A DNA stretch of 64,000 nucleotides, from NCBI RefSeq assembly GCF_014705655.1, contig NZ_JACXIY010000023.1, forward strand, positions 62,001 to 126,000, in the 5' to 3' direction. This DNA comes from Paenibacillus arenilitoris (GTDB lineage Bacteria > Bacillota > Bacilli > Paenibacillales > Paenibacillaceae). The translations under genes were made by a program, and so were the position numbers. How positions within the stretch are numbered: position 1 is the stretch's first letter; each line of letters starts with the position of its first letter. The notes below the pieces were generated by a model, which did not search any database, was not told the origin of the DNA, and saw only the letters and a program-made list of their open reading frames with translations. Shown piece by piece: positions 44,430 to 52,840 of this stretch.

Positions 44430-44822
44430 TCAAAACGCCCGGGGATAATGGCTGCAAGCGACGACGCTTCCGTCCCCGCGGCTCACTTCCACCGTCACGA
44501 CGTCGAATTGGATGGAAGCTCCCGCCTCCATCCGGCTTTTCAAATAAACCTGCGCCGTCTCCCTTATTTGCATCTGCTTGCGGCGATCGACGGACTCGGC
44601 CGCCGTGCCGAACCTCCCGCCTGCCGTGCGCGACCGCACCTCGACGAAGACGAGCCGCCCCTCATGCTCCGCGATCAGATCGATTTCCCCGCTGCGGCAT
44701 CGCCAATTGCGTTCGACGATCCGGTAACCCGCGTCCCGCAAAAATCGGCAAGCCGTCTCTTCGCCAAGCCGGCCGAGCTGAATCCGCGAGTCCTTTCTTT
44801 GCTTGTTTCCCGATTCAGTCAT
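44430..44822 (-). CDS. YraN/UPF0102 family nuclease-like protein
   Basis: Product of 130 residues with the UPF0102 pattern: GRLGEETACRFLRDAGYRI and the nuclease-like core GEIDLIAEHEG...VFVEVRSR, which resembles a PD-(D/E)xK fold with Arg at the usual Lys position, as many family members have. Function unproved. It overlaps flhX (44815-45123) by eight bases and meets comM tail to tail; no clear terminator separates them. Confidence 0.93.
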   Translation of the reverse strand: MTESGNKQRKDSRIQLGRLGEETACRFLRDAGYRIVERNWRCRSGEIDLIAEHEGRLVFVEVRSRTAGGRFGTAAESVDRRKQMQIRETAQVYLKSRMEAGASIQFDVVTVEVSRGDGSVVACSHYPRAF

Positions 44823-45123
44823 AGTCCAATTCCCTCGCTCTGCGGTCCGAGCGGTACACGAAGCTTAAAATTTCCGCGACGAGCGTATACAGCTCGGGCG
44901 GAATCTCCTGATCGATGTCAAGCTTTGACAGCACCTCGACGAGCGAGGGGTCCTCCTGCACCGGAATCCCGTTCTCCCTTGCCCTCCCGAGTATAAGATC
45001 CGCGACATGTCCCTTCCCTTTAGCCACCAGTACAGGGGCGCTCCGATCGCCTGGCTCGTACTTAATGGCTACCGCTTTATTGATTTTATTCGTTTCCGCG
45101 CCTTGCTCCCTCTCGCTGCTCAT
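44815..45123 (-). CDS. stand-alone FlhB C-terminal-domain homologue (FlhX/YlqH type)
   Basis: Product of 102 residues matching only the cytoplasmic domain of FlhB, with blocks AVAIKYEPGDRSAPVLVAKGKG and DIDQEIPPELYTLVAEILSFVY. The transmembrane part and the NPTH cleavage loop are absent; the product starts about where the cleaved FlhB C-terminal fragment would begin. Homologues can partly replace that fragment in other bacteria. Its start overlaps the FliK-like gene stop (ATGA), so the two are translationally linked. Confidence 0.88.
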   Translation of the reverse strand: MSSEREQGAETNKINKAVAIKYEPGDRSAPVLVAKGKGHVADLILGRARENGIPVQEDPSLVEVLSKLDIDQEIPPELYTLVAEILSFVYRSDRRARELDYD

Positions 45124-46994
45124 ATGCGGTAATCGACTCCTTTGTAACGGGCTGCCGCAAAAGGGGACAAATCCGGCGGCTGGTTCCGCTTCGCGGCGGC
45201 GGCCGCCGAGGCGCGCACGGCGCCGTCCTCCGCCGCTTTAGGCAGCGGCGTCGCGCGTAGCGACAGCAGCTGGTAGCCGGCATTTTGCAGGCTGCTTGCG
45301 ATTTCTGCACGCGTGGAATCCGCGAGCGTCGCGATGGCGGGATGGTCGTTCCATAAATGCAGGCTGACGATTTTGTCCGTCACGTTCACGTCTACCAGCG
45401 TGTCGCCAAGCGTACGCATGGACAGATTGAACAAGAGCCGGCAATTCGACGCGTCGAGCTCGCCCTTGCGCCCACGCCGGGTTTGAATTTGCACCGACGC
45501 CGTTTGGCTGCCGTCCTGGCCGCGCAGCGGAATGAACAAGGTGACATGGGTCAGCAACGAGTTGTTGCGCTCGGGCGCCAGCAGCAGCTGCTGGCCGGTG
45601 ATCTGCTGAACGAGCTGCTGCGCCGTTTCCTTGACGGCGGCAGGCGCGTCCTCGGACGCGACGAGCGTCAGCAGCGCGCTCTTTAACGATTCCTGCTTCG
45701 ACTCCTGCTTCGCCGGGTCCAAGACCGGGCTGCCGTCAGACGCGACGGCGGGCTGGGATGGGGGAGCGGCAGACGATCGGTCCATCAATGACCGTGCTTC
45801 CACCTCCCTTGCCTGCGACTCGGCCTGATCGCCTGGCGCTTGCGGCAACGAGGCCGAGGCCGTTCCCATACCGGCATTCGCGTGCTGGGCTTGAGCGGCC
45901 GAATGTCCTCCCGCCGTCCGGTTACGCGCTTCCGCCGAAGCGGGAGCCGTTCCTTCTTCCATGCCGCCGGTCAAGCCGCCCTGAGGCGCATCCGCCTGAT
46001 TCGCCGGAGAGGCGTCTGCCGCAAGCGGCTTCGTCAGCTGAAGCTCGTGGTCCACGCCAAGCCATTTCATCATTTGGCCAAGCCAGTTCGGCGCCCCCGT
46101 ACCCGCGATGCCTCGACCGGCCGCCGGCAGGCGCTCCGAAGCGCCGCCCGCTCCGGCAAATTCGGCGTTCTCGGCAGCCGCTCCGGATTTGGATGCTGGC
46201 ACAGCGGCGGAATCCTCCATTCCCGCTTGCTGGGCCTGCGCCGCCCTAGACGGCGCGGCAGTCGCCTTGCTTCCCTCCGCGCTGCGGCCGGCCGCTCCTT
46301 CCTCGGCAGCCGCCGCGCGTAGAAGCGCCGCTCCGTCGGCAAGCAGATTCAGCACCTTTGCCGCAGCCTGCGGGAGTTGCTTCGCCTCCGTTTCCCCGTC
46401 CGATTGTACGGCAGTTGAAGCAAGCTGCCGCTGCAGCGTCTCGAGAAGCTCGTGCGCGCTTCTCCCGAACATGACCTGACGCAATGCCCCGATCGTCGCT
46501 TCCGTCATCGGCAGCCCCCGCTTGAAGGCCGCAGCGGATGCCTGCATCCATTGCTCCGCATTGTCGCCCGCCGGCATCGCGGACGCGGCTTGCTGGAAAG
46601 CTTGCGCCACCTCGCGATTCAGAATGACGCCTTCGCGGCGCAAATCCTTGACGAGCTCGACCGCCCACTTCTGCTCGGGCAGCGCCAGCTGCTTCGCCCA
46701 CTCCTTGAATGTATCCTCCGGCAAGCCTACGGCGTTCGGGTCGACCTGTTTCAGCATGATCAACGCGCCGCCGGATTGCGGCTGAACTTGCAGCATCGCC
46801 GATTGCCCTGCTTGCAGCGGAAGCTCCAGCTTTGCCTTCACCTGTACGCCGTTTATTTGCACGAGCGCCTCGTTGTTATCCGTCACCTGGAGGATGACCC
46901 CCCGGACGATTTGCCCGACCTTCAGCTCCATCGCCCGCGTATCGCCGGCAGACGACTCGCCAAGGAAGCTTCTCATCATCTGGCTTATATTCAT
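45120..46994 (-). CDS. second FliK-like protein (YlqG type)
   Basis: Product of 624 residues, Ala/Gln-rich in the centre (about 225-440), with an N-terminal beta domain (MELKVGQIVRGVILQVTDNN) and a C-terminal Flg_hook-like domain (about 490-600, LTHVTLFIPLRGQDGSQTAS, NCRLLFNLSMRTLGDTLVDV). The start ATG 46994 has GGAGG 12 bases upstream. It is paired with the FlhB-domain gene and lies outside the main fla operon. Role is probably in export control or as a FliK-like secreted regulator; not proven. Confidence 0.85.
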   Translation of the reverse strand: MNISQMMRSFLGESSAGDTRAMELKVGQIVRGVILQVTDNNEALVQINGVQVKAKLELPLQAGQSAMLQVQPQSGGALIMLKQVDPNAVGLPEDTFKEWAKQLALPEQKWAVELVKDLRREGVILNREVAQAFQQAASAMPAGDNAEQWMQASAAAFKRGLPMTEATIGALRQVMFGRSAHELLETLQRQLASTAVQSDGETEAKQLPQAAAKVLNLLADGAALLRAAAAEEGAAGRSAEGSKATAAPSRAAQAQQAGMEDSAAVPASKSGAAAENAEFAGAGGASERLPAAGRGIAGTGAPNWLGQMMKWLGVDHELQLTKPLAADASPANQADAPQGGLTGGMEEGTAPASAEARNRTAGGHSAAQAQHANAGMGTASASLPQAPGDQAESQAREVEARSLMDRSSAAPPSQPAVASDGSPVLDPAKQESKQESLKSALLTLVASEDAPAAVKETAQQLVQQITGQQLLLAPERNNSLLTHVTLFIPLRGQDGSQTASVQIQTRRGRKGELDASNCRLLFNLSMRTLGDTLVDVNVTDKIVSLHLWNDHPAIATLADSTRAEIASSLQNAGYQLLSLRATPLPKAAEDGAVRASAAAAAKRNQPPDLSPFAAARYKGVDYRI

Positions 46995-47052
46995 CTGTTT
47001 TTTTCGCCTCCGTCGCTTGACGCGCACGCCTCGCCAGTTGGTATATCCTCTT

Positions 47053-47079
47053 TTATCGGACGAACGTCCTTCGCGCTTA
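47053..47079 (-). promoter_or_regulatory. candidate sigma-D promoter of the FliK-like/FlhB-domain unit
   Basis: On the minus strand TAAG (47076-47079) and TCCGATAA (47053-47060) are 15 bases apart. The sigma-D consensus is TAAA-N14-16-GCCGATAT, so this matches 3 of 4 and 6 of 8 positions with ideal spacing. It lies just after the rnhB terminator and about 50 nt ahead of the FliK-like start. Confidence 0.6.
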
Positions 47080-47090
47080 AGCCTATTCCC

Positions 47091-47155
47091 ATAAAAAAAT
47101 AAACGCCCGTCCGACTGCGCGCGGAACCATCCTTCCTGCGCAATCTGACGGGCGT
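47091..47155 (-). terminator. intrinsic terminator of rnhB
   Basis: Arms ACGCCCGTC (47103-47111) and GACGGGCGT (47147-47155), extended by inner GC pairing, followed on the minus strand by TTTATTTTTTTA. It ends the lepB-rbgA-rnhB unit. Confidence 0.9.
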
Positions 47156-47165
47156 ATCATGAAGA

Positions 47166-47780
47166 CTAAAATAATTGCAGCTGCTCCTCGGGAAACAGCT
47201 TGCCGAGGAACGATCTTCGGTGGAGCGGGCTTGGGCCGTTCGCCAGCAGTCGCTCCCTGTGCAGCTTGGTCGCGTATCCTTTATGTATGGCAATTCCGTA
47301 TTCGGGATACTGCTTCTCCCATTCCTCGGCGCACAGCCGATCCCTCGTCACCTTCGCGACGATGGAGGCGGCCGCGATCGACTGGCTCGTCGCATCGCCT
47401 TTGATGATCGAGAGCTGCGGCAGCGCGACGTCCACCTTCTCCGCATCCACGAGCAAATAATCGGACGGCGTGTGCAGCGACTCCACGGCGATCTTCATCG
47501 CGAGCCTGGCGGCCTGCTTAATGTTGATCCGGTCGATCGTCTCCGCGCCGACGCGGGCCGCCGACCAGGCCACGCATTCCTGTATGATGACATCGTACAG
47601 CTGGTCCCGTTTTTTCTCCGACAGCTTCTTCGAGTCGTTCACATCCTCGATCACGAGCCCCGGCGGCAAAATAACGGCGGCGGCCACGACGTCCCCGAAC
47701 AGGCAGCCGCGGCCGACCTCGTCCACGCCGGCGATCGCGGCGTACCCTTCTTGCCATAACGATAGTTCGTATTGCAGCAA
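47166..47780 (-). CDS. rnhB: ribonuclease HII
   Basis: Removes ribonucleotides from DNA. The 204-residue product has the catalytic block GVDEVGRGCLFGDVVAAAVI, DSKKLSEKKRD and the ASIVAKVTRDRLC motif. It lacks the N-terminal extra domain of the 255-residue B. subtilis enzyme, so it is of the short type. Start TTG 47780 has GAGGGGG seven bases upstream. Confidence 0.97.
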   Translation of the reverse strand: MLQYELSLWQEGYAAIAGVDEVGRGCLFGDVVAAAVILPPGLVIEDVNDSKKLSEKKRDQLYDVIIQECVAWSAARVGAETIDRINIKQAARLAMKIAVESLHTPSDYLLVDAEKVDVALPQLSIIKGDATSQSIAAASIVAKVTRDRLCAEEWEKQYPEYGIAIHKGYATKLHRERLLANGPSPLHRRSFLGKLFPEEQLQLF

Positions 47781-47808
47781 CTTTATTCCCCCTCTTCCCC
47801 AGAATCAA

Positions 47809-48675
47809 TCAATAAGGAGGAGCCTCAAGCGTAATCCGTCCCAGCTTGCCTGCGCGCAAATCCCGCAAAATAATGCCGGACGTCTTCTCCAGATCGACGC
47901 GGCCGCCGCTGATCAGACAGCCTCTGCGCCGTCCGATGTCTTCCATGACGCGCACGATTTCTTCGGAATCGGCCGCGTCCTTCGGCGGCGCATCCAGCTC
48001 GTACCGCTCCGCGAGCGTGTTCCAGTACCGGCCCGCCAGCTCGCGCACCGCAAAAAACGCGATGTCGTCCACGTTCAAAACTTGCTCGCGGATCGAGCCG
48101 ATCATCGCCAGCCTGTATCCGACCAGTTCGTCCTCGAATTTCGGCCACAAAATTCCGGGCGTATCGAGCAGCTCCATCTCGGTGCCGACCTTGATCCACT
48201 GCTGTCCCTTCGTTATGCCTGGCCTGTCGCCGGTAAGCGCGATATTGCGGCCGGCAAGCCGGTTAATGAGCGTCGACTTGCCGACGTTCGGAATGCCTAC
48301 GATCAATCCCCTGACGGCGCGCGGATTCATGCCTTTCGCCGCTTGTCTCGCGATTTTCTCGTGCAGAATCTCCTTGGCCTTCATCGGAATCTCGCCCACG
48401 CGCGTGCCCGTCGAGGAATCGACCGCAACGCATTCATGTCCTTCGCTTGCGAAATAAGCCATCCATTGCTCCGTCGTGCGGGGATCGGCCAAATCCGATT
48501 TGTTCAATACGATCAAGCGCGGCTTGCCGTTCAAAATTTCCTCAATCATCGGATTCCGGCTCGATAGCGGAACCCGGGCATCCAACAGTTCGATGGCAAG
48601 ATCGATTAGTTTGAGCTTGTCTTGAATTTGCCGCTTTGCTCTGGTCATATGACCAGGGAACCATTGAATGGTCAT
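47809..48675 (-). CDS. rbgA: ribosome biogenesis GTPase RbgA (YlqF)
   Basis: GTPase needed for late 50S subunit assembly. The G motifs are in permuted order: G4 LNKSDLAD near residue 60, G1 GIPNVGKSTLINRLAG near 125, G3 DTPG near 172. The C-terminal region is the helical RNA-contacting domain. 288 residues, normal length; RBS AGGTGA precedes the ATG. Confidence 0.98.
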   Translation of the reverse strand: MTIQWFPGHMTRAKRQIQDKLKLIDLAIELLDARVPLSSRNPMIEEILNGKPRLIVLNKSDLADPRTTEQWMAYFASEGHECVAVDSSTGTRVGEIPMKAKEILHEKIARQAAKGMNPRAVRGLIVGIPNVGKSTLINRLAGRNIALTGDRPGITKGQQWIKVGTEMELLDTPGILWPKFEDELVGYRLAMIGSIREQVLNVDDIAFFAVRELAGRYWNTLAERYELDAPPKDAADSEEIVRVMEDIGRRRGCLISGGRVDLEKTSGIILRDLRAGKLGRITLEAPPY

Positions 48676-48686
48676 CCGCTTTCACC

Positions 48687-49397
48687 TCATTTTGTCCAGT
48701 GCTTAATAAATTCCAGCTTGTTCAGAGGCCAGAATATGACGTCGGCGCGGCCTACAATCTCGTCGTCGTCGACGAAGCCGATCGCCCGGCTGTCTGTGCT
48801 GTCGCTCCGGTTGTCGCCAAGCGCGAAGATCTTGCCCTCCGGCACCGTCGTCTCCGTAAACCGGGAATTCGGGTAATTGTAATCCAGCCCTTCGCCGTTA
48901 TACAGCGTACCTTGCGCGTGGGCCGATTCTACCGCTTCCTTAATGTACGGCTCGTCGATTTTTTTATCGTTGATATAGAGATCGTCGCCCTCGAGACGGA
49001 TCGTATCCCCCGGCACGCCAATAACGCGTTTAATAAATTTTCGCCCCTGCTCCGGCACGTCGAACACGACGACCTCGCCGAATTCCGGCTCGCGGATCGC
49101 ATAGAGAATTTTGTTCACGATGAGCCGCTCTCCGGTTTCGAAGTTAGGCTGCATGGAAGGCCCGTCCACGATAAAAGGCGCGAATAAAAACTGGCGGATC
49201 AGAAATACGAGGACGACCGCGATGACGAGCGCCTTGATCCATTCCACGATTTCCTTATAGGCGCCGCCCCGCTTGGCCGAGCCGGATGCATGGGTTACCG
49301 CGCGTTCCGGAAGCTGCTGCCTCATGTCCGCGCCCGTTTCCTTCGATTCGGCGTCCGCGCTGCCGTTCAGCCCGTCGCTTTGTTTGTGTGAGTCCAC
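48687..49397 (-). CDS. lepB: type I signal peptidase
   Basis: Membrane serine protease that cleaves signal peptides. The 236-residue product has a charged cytoplasmic N-terminal tail of about 50 residues, one transmembrane helix (about 53-72), the catalytic Ser in DGPSMQPN (about residue 81), the general base Lys in KFIKRVIGVPGD, and the GDNRSDSTDSR box. It starts at GTG 49397, with AGAAGG eight bases upstream. The long N-terminal tail is unusual compared with SipS. Confidence 0.96.
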   Translation of the reverse strand: MDSHKQSDGLNGSADAESKETGADMRQQLPERAVTHASGSAKRGGAYKEIVEWIKALVIAVVLVFLIRQFLFAPFIVDGPSMQPNFETGERLIVNKILYAIREPEFGEVVVFDVPEQGRKFIKRVIGVPGDTIRLEGDDLYINDKKIDEPYIKEAVESAHAQGTLYNGEGLDYNYPNSRFTETTVPEGKIFALGDNRSDSTDSRAIGFVDDDEIVGRADVIFWPLNKLEFIKHWTK

Positions 49398-49440
49398 TCC
49401 GTTCGCCTTCTTCCTTATGCTGTAGTATGTAGAAAATACG

Positions 49441-49468
49441 AAAAGGAGCTTGTTTGCGCAAGCCCCTC
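49441..49468 (-). terminator. intrinsic terminator of rplS
   Basis: Stem of eight pairs (GGGGCTTG/CAAGCTCC, one G-U) with a 6-nt loop (49445-49466), then TTTT on the minus strand. It lies between rplS and lepB. Confidence 0.75.
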
Positions 49469-49481
49469 TTGTCGTTTGATC

Positions 49482-49823
49482 TTAACGGATTTCTTTGATT
49501 CTGGCAGCTTTGCCGCGAAGGCTGCGAAGGTAGTACAATTTCGCACGGCGAACTTTACCGCGGCGAGCCACTTCGATTTTCTCGATTTTTGGCGAGTTAA
49601 GCGGGAACGTTCTCTCCACGCCTACACCGTAGGAAATTTTGCGCACGGTGAACGTCTCGCTGATTCCGCCGCCGCGGCGCTTGATAACGACGCCTTCGAA
49701 CAGCTGGATGCGTTCGCGGGATCCCTCGATGACCTTTACGTGAACTTTCAGCGTATCGCCAGGGCGAAAGCTTGGCAGATCTTGGCGCAGGTTTTCTTGC
49801 GCGATCGTTTGTAAAAGATTCAT
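49482..49823 (-). CDS. rplS: 50S ribosomal protein L19
   Basis: Large-subunit protein of 113 residues with the blocks FRPGDTLKVHVKVIEGSRER, QLFEGVVIKRRGGG and SPKIEKIEVARRGKVRRAKL. ATG 49823 has GGAAGGAG eight bases upstream; the longer frame begins in the leader. It is usually directly downstream of trmD, but here an opposite-strand gene intervenes, and rplS has its own promoter. Confidence 0.98.
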   Translation of the reverse strand: MNLLQTIAQENLRQDLPSFRPGDTLKVHVKVIEGSRERIQLFEGVVIKRRGGGISETFTVRKISYGVGVERTFPLNSPKIEKIEVARRGKVRRAKLYYLRSLRGKAARIKEIR

Positions 49824-49928
49824 TTGATTCACTCCTTCCACCATAGACGTTCTTATAAGCTCGCCTTATTCCACCGAATAGGTTCATCGCTGATAGCGGA
49901 CCGTCCGAGTTAACAAACAACATTAGAA
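49824..49928 (-). promoter_or_regulatory. rplS 5' untranslated leader, possible L19 autoregulatory leader
   Basis: The leader of about 100 nt contains a stem (CCTATTC with GAATAAGG, one bulge) followed by GC-rich structure near the RBS. Bacillus rplS genes have a known L19 leader RNA, but I could not confirm the family consensus here. Confidence 0.35.
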
Positions 49929-49957
49929 ATTTTACCACACGGCGCCCAATAATACAA
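49929..49957 (-). promoter_or_regulatory. promoter of rplS
   Basis: TTGTAT (49952-49957) and TAAAAT (49929-49934) with a 17-base spacer on the minus strand. The -10 is good, the -35 moderate. The presence of a private promoter fits the separation of rplS from trmD. Confidence 0.55.
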
Positions 49958-50027
49958 CACGTTTTTTAAGCGTTCGTTTCATGTATACTGGACAAGACAA
50001 ACTTCGGCAATAAATGAGGTGTATGTT

Positions 50028-51437
50028 TTGTTTCCTATGAAACGATTGCGAATGGCACTTATAAAATCAAGCCTGAGCGCGGCCTTGATCATGGCGGCGG
50101 TTCCGATCCCCGCTCATACGGCCGCTGCCCCTTTATCGTTCACCGACACGGCCGGACATTGGGCGGGAGAGTACATCTCGTGGGCCGTCGAACAACATTT
50201 GGCGCAGGGCTACGCCGACGGCTCCTTCCGCCCGAACAAGCTCGTGACCGAAGCGGAATTTCTCGCGATGCTGCTCCGCGCTTACGGACTCGTCTCGGAT
50301 GCGAAAGCCGGCGGCGACTGGTCGCAGCCCTATTACGCTTATGCCGACAGTCACGGCTGGCCGTTGTTTTACGACAACGACGGCGGGTCGTTCCGCCGCG
50401 GGCAAGCGGCGCTGCTCCTGGCGTCCGCGGCTAACGGCAAAGCGTACAGCGAGCAAGGCGCGATCGAATGGCTGCTGAGCGAGCGCATTTCGAACGGCCG
50501 GACTTCCGCCACGGTCGGCGGCTACGAGCCCGACGGCAAGCTTACGCGCGCGGAAGCCCTGACGTTCTTTTATAACCTGAAGCTCCACAAGGATTCGCTC
50601 TCTACCGCAACCATTGCCGAGACAGGCACTTCGCTCGGAGGCGTCGCGCTCGGCGACAGCTTGCAGGAAATGACCCGATCGCTCGGCAAGCCGTCCCGAA
50701 TCGATCCGAGCGAGTACGGCTTTGCTTGGTATGTATATACAGGCGGCTATTCGAATTACAGCATGTACGGCGTGCTGGACAATCGCGTAACGGCATTGTT
50801 CTCAGGCTCCTCCGGCAGCTGGCGAACAAGCGACGGCGTATCGGTCGGCATGACGCTCGCAGAGGCCAAGAAGCGCGTCGGAACGGCCGCCAAGGGAAGG
50901 ACGGAGGACGATTATTTCGCTTACGCCGCCGGCAGCGAACAGATCGCGCTATTCGTCGACCGGCATGACAACGATAAAATCATCGGTATGCTTCGCATGG
51001 ATGCATCGGCAGCCACATCGTCCAAGCCGGCTTATTCCGCGAAGCTGCAGTCCGCCTACGAACAACAGCTGTTCGACCTCGCGAACGCGGAACGTTCGTC
51101 CCGCGGCATCCCCGCTCTCTCGTGGGATAAGCCGGCCTCAGCGTCGGCCCGCAAGCATAGCGCGGATATGATGAAACGCGATTTCTTCGACCACGCGAAT
51201 CCGGACGGGCTGTCCCCGTTCGCTCGAATGAAGAACGAAGGAATCCGCTACAGCTCCGCTGCGGAAAATATCGCGGCGGGCTACCGGAACGCCATTTACG
51301 CGCATTACGGCTGGATGAATTCCGAATCCGGACACCGCGAATCGCTGCTTTCGGCCAAATATACGCGGCTCGGCACCGGCACAGCCTTCGGCGGCAGCTA
51401 TGATACCTATTATACCCAAAACTTTTACGCGCCATAA
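50028..51437 (+). CDS. secreted SLH- and CAP-domain protein
   Basis: Product of 469 residues (TTG 50028, GAGG eight bases upstream; ATG 50037 is the alternative). After a signal peptide (about 1-32, basic then hydrophobic, ending near AHTAAA) comes an S-layer homology stretch (FTDTAGHWAGEYISWAVEQ, GYADGSFRPN) with a second weaker one, then a CAP-associated N-terminal domain (about 205-325, GVALGDSLQEMTRSLGKP), and a C-terminal CAP/SCP domain (about 340-469) with SADMMKRDFFDHANPDGLSP. It is on the plus strand within a minus-strand block; its stop codon touches that of trmD. Substrate unknown. Confidence 0.92.
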   Translation: MFPMKRLRMALIKSSLSAALIMAAVPIPAHTAAAPLSFTDTAGHWAGEYISWAVEQHLAQGYADGSFRPNKLVTEAEFLAMLLRAYGLVSDAKAGGDWSQPYYAYADSHGWPLFYDNDGGSFRRGQAALLLASAANGKAYSEQGAIEWLLSERISNGRTSATVGGYEPDGKLTRAEALTFFYNLKLHKDSLSTATIAETGTSLGGVALGDSLQEMTRSLGKPSRIDPSEYGFAWYVYTGGYSNYSMYGVLDNRVTALFSGSSGSWRTSDGVSVGMTLAEAKKRVGTAAKGRTEDDYFAYAAGSEQIALFVDRHDNDKIIGMLRMDASAATSSKPAYSAKLQSAYEQQLFDLANAERSSRGIPALSWDKPASASARKHSADMMKRDFFDHANPDGLSPFARMKNEGIRYSSAAENIAAGYRNAIYAHYGWMNSESGHRESLLSAKYTRLGTGTAFGGSYDTYYTQNFYAP

Positions 51438-52193
51438 TCAGGAATCCGGCGATTTCTCGGCCGTTTCCCGTTTCATGGCGTCCAGCCATTTCTTCTCCTT
51501 ATCCGTAAGTTCGGCAGTCTCAAGCAAATCCGGGCGGCGTCGAAGCGTACGCAGCAGCGACTGCTCGCGCCGCCACGCTTCAATGTTGCCGTGATGGCCC
51601 GAGATCAGCGCATCCGGAACCGGCCAGCCCCGAAATTCGGCGGGACGCGTATAATGCGGGTGCTCGAGCAGTCCCGTGCTGTACGAGTCGGTCACCGCGG
51701 ACGACTCGTTGCCGAGCACGCCCGGAAGCAGCCTGACGACGCTGTCGATGACAACCATCGCCGGCAGCTCGCCGCCGGTCAGCACGTAATCGCCGATCGA
51801 CAGCTCTTCCGTCACGAGATGCTCCCGAATCCGTTCGTCATACCCTTCGTAATGGCCGCATATGAGCACGAGATGCCGCTCGCTTGCAAGCTCCTCGGCT
51901 TTCCGCTGCGTGAACGGCTCCCCTTGGGGGCACATCAAAATAACGCGCGGGCGAAAGCCCTCTTCGTGCTTAAGCGCTTCGACCGCGGCGAATACCGGCT
52001 CCGGCTTCAGAACCATACCGCCTCCCCCGCCGTACGGGTAATCGTCCACCGTGTTATGCTTGTTCGTCGAATAAGCCCGGAAGTTGATCGCCTCAAGCGA
52101 AACGATCCCTTTCTCCCGCGCCTTGCCCAGGATGCTCGCGCCGAACACGCCGTCGAACATTTCCGGAAACAGCGTCAGCACATCGATCTTCAT
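51438..52193 (-). CDS. trmD: tRNA (guanine-37-N1)-methyltransferase TrmD
   Basis: SPOUT methyltransferase of 251 residues. It has YGGGGGMVLKPEPVFAA, the trefoil-knot S-adenosylmethionine site (LVLICGHYEGYDERI), and the catalytic Asp in LSIGDYVLTGGELP. It starts three bases after the rimM stop codon. Its end abuts the SLH/CAP gene with no space for a terminator. Confidence 0.99.
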   Translation of the reverse strand: MKIDVLTLFPEMFDGVFGASILGKAREKGIVSLEAINFRAYSTNKHNTVDDYPYGGGGGMVLKPEPVFAAVEALKHEEGFRPRVILMCPQGEPFTQRKAEELASERHLVLICGHYEGYDERIREHLVTEELSIGDYVLTGGELPAMVVIDSVVRLLPGVLGNESSAVTDSYSTGLLEHPHYTRPAEFRGWPVPDALISGHHGNIEAWRREQSLLRTLRRRPDLLETAELTDKEKKWLDAMKRETAEKSPDS

Positions 52194-52196
52194 CGG

Positions 52197-52721
52197 TTAA
52201 ATCAACCCTTCCATAAGCCTTACCGTTACGAGCTTCTCCTGCTTGTCCACGCCGATCAGAACGTCGTCGATGACCGGAATAAGGATCTGCTTTCCTTTGC
52301 CCTTCGGGCGTTCCACGACCCATACGTCGTTCGCGCCCGGGCTCAAAATCTCGGATATGACGCCGAGCTCCTCGCCCTCCTCGGTCACGACGCGGCAGCC
52401 GATTATTTCATGATAGTAATATTCGCCGTCGCCCAGCTCCACCAGATCCGCTTCGGATACTTTAAGCACCCAGCCCTTGTACTTCTCGACGAGATTAATG
52501 TCATGGAACCCATCCAGCTTCACGATGAATACATTTTTGTTCGCGCGCGCGCTTTCGACCTTCACTTCCTGAGAGGCGCCGCTCTCTTCGTTCAACATGC
52601 GCAGCTTGCTGCCCGGCGCGAACCGGACGTCGGCAAAATCCGTTTGCGGCAGCACCTTAAGCTCGCCGCGAATGCCGTGCGTATTTACGATCTTCCCGAC
52701 GGCAAACCATTTCTCGTTCAT
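52197..52721 (-). CDS. rimM: 16S rRNA processing protein RimM
   Basis: 30S maturation factor of 174 residues with an N-terminal barrel (AVGKIVNTHGIRGELKV) and a C-terminal PRC barrel (DGEYYYHEIIGCRVVTEEG, PVIDDVLIGVD). RBS AAGGG is nine bases before the ATG. A 200-bp gap separates it from khpA and has a hairpin and a possible promoter. Confidence 0.98.
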   Translation of the reverse strand: MNEKWFAVGKIVNTHGIRGELKVLPQTDFADVRFAPGSKLRMLNEESGASQEVKVESARANKNVFIVKLDGFHDINLVEKYKGWVLKVSEADLVELGDGEYYYHEIIGCRVVTEEGEELGVISEILSPGANDVWVVERPKGKGKQILIPVIDDVLIGVDKQEKLVTVRLMEGLI

Positions 52722-52742
52722 GATAACCAGCCCTTCGTTAGG

Positions 52743-52761
52743 TGTATAACCGTATTATACA
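52743..52761 (-). promoter_or_regulatory. possible rimM promoter -10 inside a 19-bp palindrome
   Basis: TGTATAA (52743-52749) and TTATACA (52755-52761) form a 7-bp inverted repeat with a 5-base spacer; the second arm overlaps a perfect minus-strand TATAAT (52754-52759). No good -35 was found, so the site could be an operator with an activator-dependent promoter, or chance. Confidence 0.4.
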
Positions 52762-52840
52762 TCAAGCGTACGCGGCCGATGCCGTTCCTTGCGGCACCGG
52801 CTCGTCCGGCGCCATAGGCAAGCTCGCGATTTATGCAGAA

